Below, one piece after another: positions 6,208 through 6,435 of a DNA stretch of 6,435 bases (positions within the stretch are counted from its first letter, which is position 1; each line of letters opens with the position of its first letter). Location of the stretch: assembly GCA_016764835.1 (NCBI GenBank), contig JAESRD010000198.1, positions 1 to 6,435 on the forward strand. The letters are read 5' to 3'. The position numbers and the translations under genes were made by a program. The notes beneath the pieces were generated by a model. It saw only the letters and a list, made by a program, of their open reading frames with translations, did no database searches and was not told where the DNA came from. Source of the stretch: Paracoccaceae bacterium (GTDB lineage Bacteria > Pseudomonadota > Alphaproteobacteria > Rhodobacterales > Rhodobacteraceae).

Positions 6208-6257
6208 GGTCAAGGGTCGGTTGGACCGAAACGGCCCTACCAACCGAGCGTTTGACC
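6208..6257. repeat. Nested inverted repeat between the ATP12-like gene and aapJ
   Basis: The outer arms are GGTCAA (6208–6213) and TTGACC (6252–6257). The inner arms are TCGGTTGG (6217–6224) and CCAACCGA (6240–6247), around a 15-nt loop that itself contains CCG-AAA-CGG. There is no T-run on the minus-strand side. It could be a weak terminator for the ATP12-like gene, an operator near the possible aapJ promoter, or a structured RNA element; the sequence does not decide. Confidence 0.55.
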
Positions 6258-6284
6258 CGATTTTCTGCGGTTTCGGCCAGCGGC

Positions 6285-6435
6285 TTAACCAAGGTCAGCC
6301 TTTTCTGCGGCTGCAAAGAAGATTGCCGCATGTGCGAAGGCTGCGGATTTTACCTGCCGCAGCGCGGTGGCGTCTTCGTCGAAGCCCCACTTTTCTTCCT
6401 GCCAAAGCTCGTCAACAATTACCGCCTGCCAAGCC
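6285..6435 (-). CDS. Probable ATP12-family F1-ATPase assembly chaperone, C-terminal end only
   Basis: The window edge cuts this gene. The last 49 codons read AWQAVIVDELWQEEKWGFD, then EDATALRQVKSAAFAHAA and IFFAAAEKADLG, ending in TAA at 6287–6285. The pattern 'hhDExWQxEKWGxD' followed by an alanine- and arginine/lysine-containing helix ending in an aromatic pair resembles the C-terminus of alphaproteobacterial ATP12 proteins, which help assemble the F1 alpha subunit. This rests on remembered sequences and a short fragment, so it is tentative. It lies upstream of aapJ on the same strand, separated by about 240 bp. Confidence 0.6.
   Translation of the reverse strand, partial: AWQAVIVDELWQEEKWGFDEDATALRQVKSAAFAHAAIFFAAAEKADLG

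Larger units (their letters stand above)
6045..6284 (-). promoter_or_regulatory. Non-coding leader of aapJ with several inverted repeats
   Basis: About 240 bp between the probable ATP12 gene and aapJ with no supported coding content. Small inverted repeats are CCCC/GGGG at 6069–6081, ACCCATC/GATGGGT at 6096–6118 (9-nt loop) and CGAAGGC/GCCTTCG at 6128–6147 (6-nt loop). A larger one lies at 6208–6257. A TTGACC on the minus strand (6213–6208) resembles a -35 element, but I find no convincing -10 at 16–18 nt, so the promoter is not placed. The leader may hold the aapJ promoter and a structured 5' UTR; no known riboswitch is recognised. Confidence 0.5.

Noticed and set aside
3672..6435. Insertion sequence, prophage or other mobile element as the cause of the aap damage.
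   Set aside because: No transposase or integrase fragment, terminal inverted repeats or target duplication is visible; the lesions are deletions, small indels and substitutions.

Overview
The window looks like the chromosome of a Rhodobacterales (Rhodobacteraceae/roseobacter-type) alphaproteobacterium. The evidence is the gene order yidC – MOSC protein – engB – argB, the protein sequences themselves (for example the N-terminal region of ArgB), an AapJ-type general amino-acid binding protein, and what appears to be the end of an ATP12-family F1-ATPase chaperone gene. Base composition is fairly GC-rich.

Left part (1–3694, + strand): six tightly packed genes. They are the C-terminal end of yidC (membrane insertase), a MOSC-domain protein, engB/yihA (ribosome-assembly GTPase), argB (N-acetylglutamate kinase), a ferredoxin-type protein with two four-cysteine sets, and a SixA-like histidine phosphatase. 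Genes abut or overlap (TAAATG, ATGA, a 3-nt gap, a 14-bp overlap, ATGA), so they are probably transcribed together and translationally coupled. The surprise is an in-frame TAA at 36–38 in yidC, exactly where the family normally has a glutamine. It cuts off the last two membrane helices of an essential protein.

Middle part (about 3672–4862, - strand): the wreck of an aapQMP amino-acid ABC transporter operon. Pieces of AapQ (start, first helix, start of the permease domain), AapM (a middle piece and the C-terminus) and AapP (Walker A end and Walker B end) follow one another in the correct order. Large parts are missing, and there are at least two frameshifts, three in-frame stops, a probable lost stop codon between aapM and aapP, and an aapQ–aapM fusion. 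None of the three can make a working transporter subunit.

Right part (5028–6435, - strand): aapJ, the periplasmic binding protein of the same operon, is complete, with a signal peptide and a strong ribosome binding site. It is followed by a 15-bp stem-loop of the kind often found between binding-protein and permease genes, then a 22-bp tandem repeat, before the broken aapQ. Upstream of aapJ lies about 240 bp of non-coding leader with several inverted repeats, then the last 49 codons of a probable ATP12-family gene.

I see no new defence, mobile or RNA system. The main interest is the record of gene decay: an intact binding protein with no transporter behind it, deletions that kept one reading frame, and a stop codon in yidC. 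Together these fit a lineage undergoing genome reduction, or in the yidC case possibly a sequence error.
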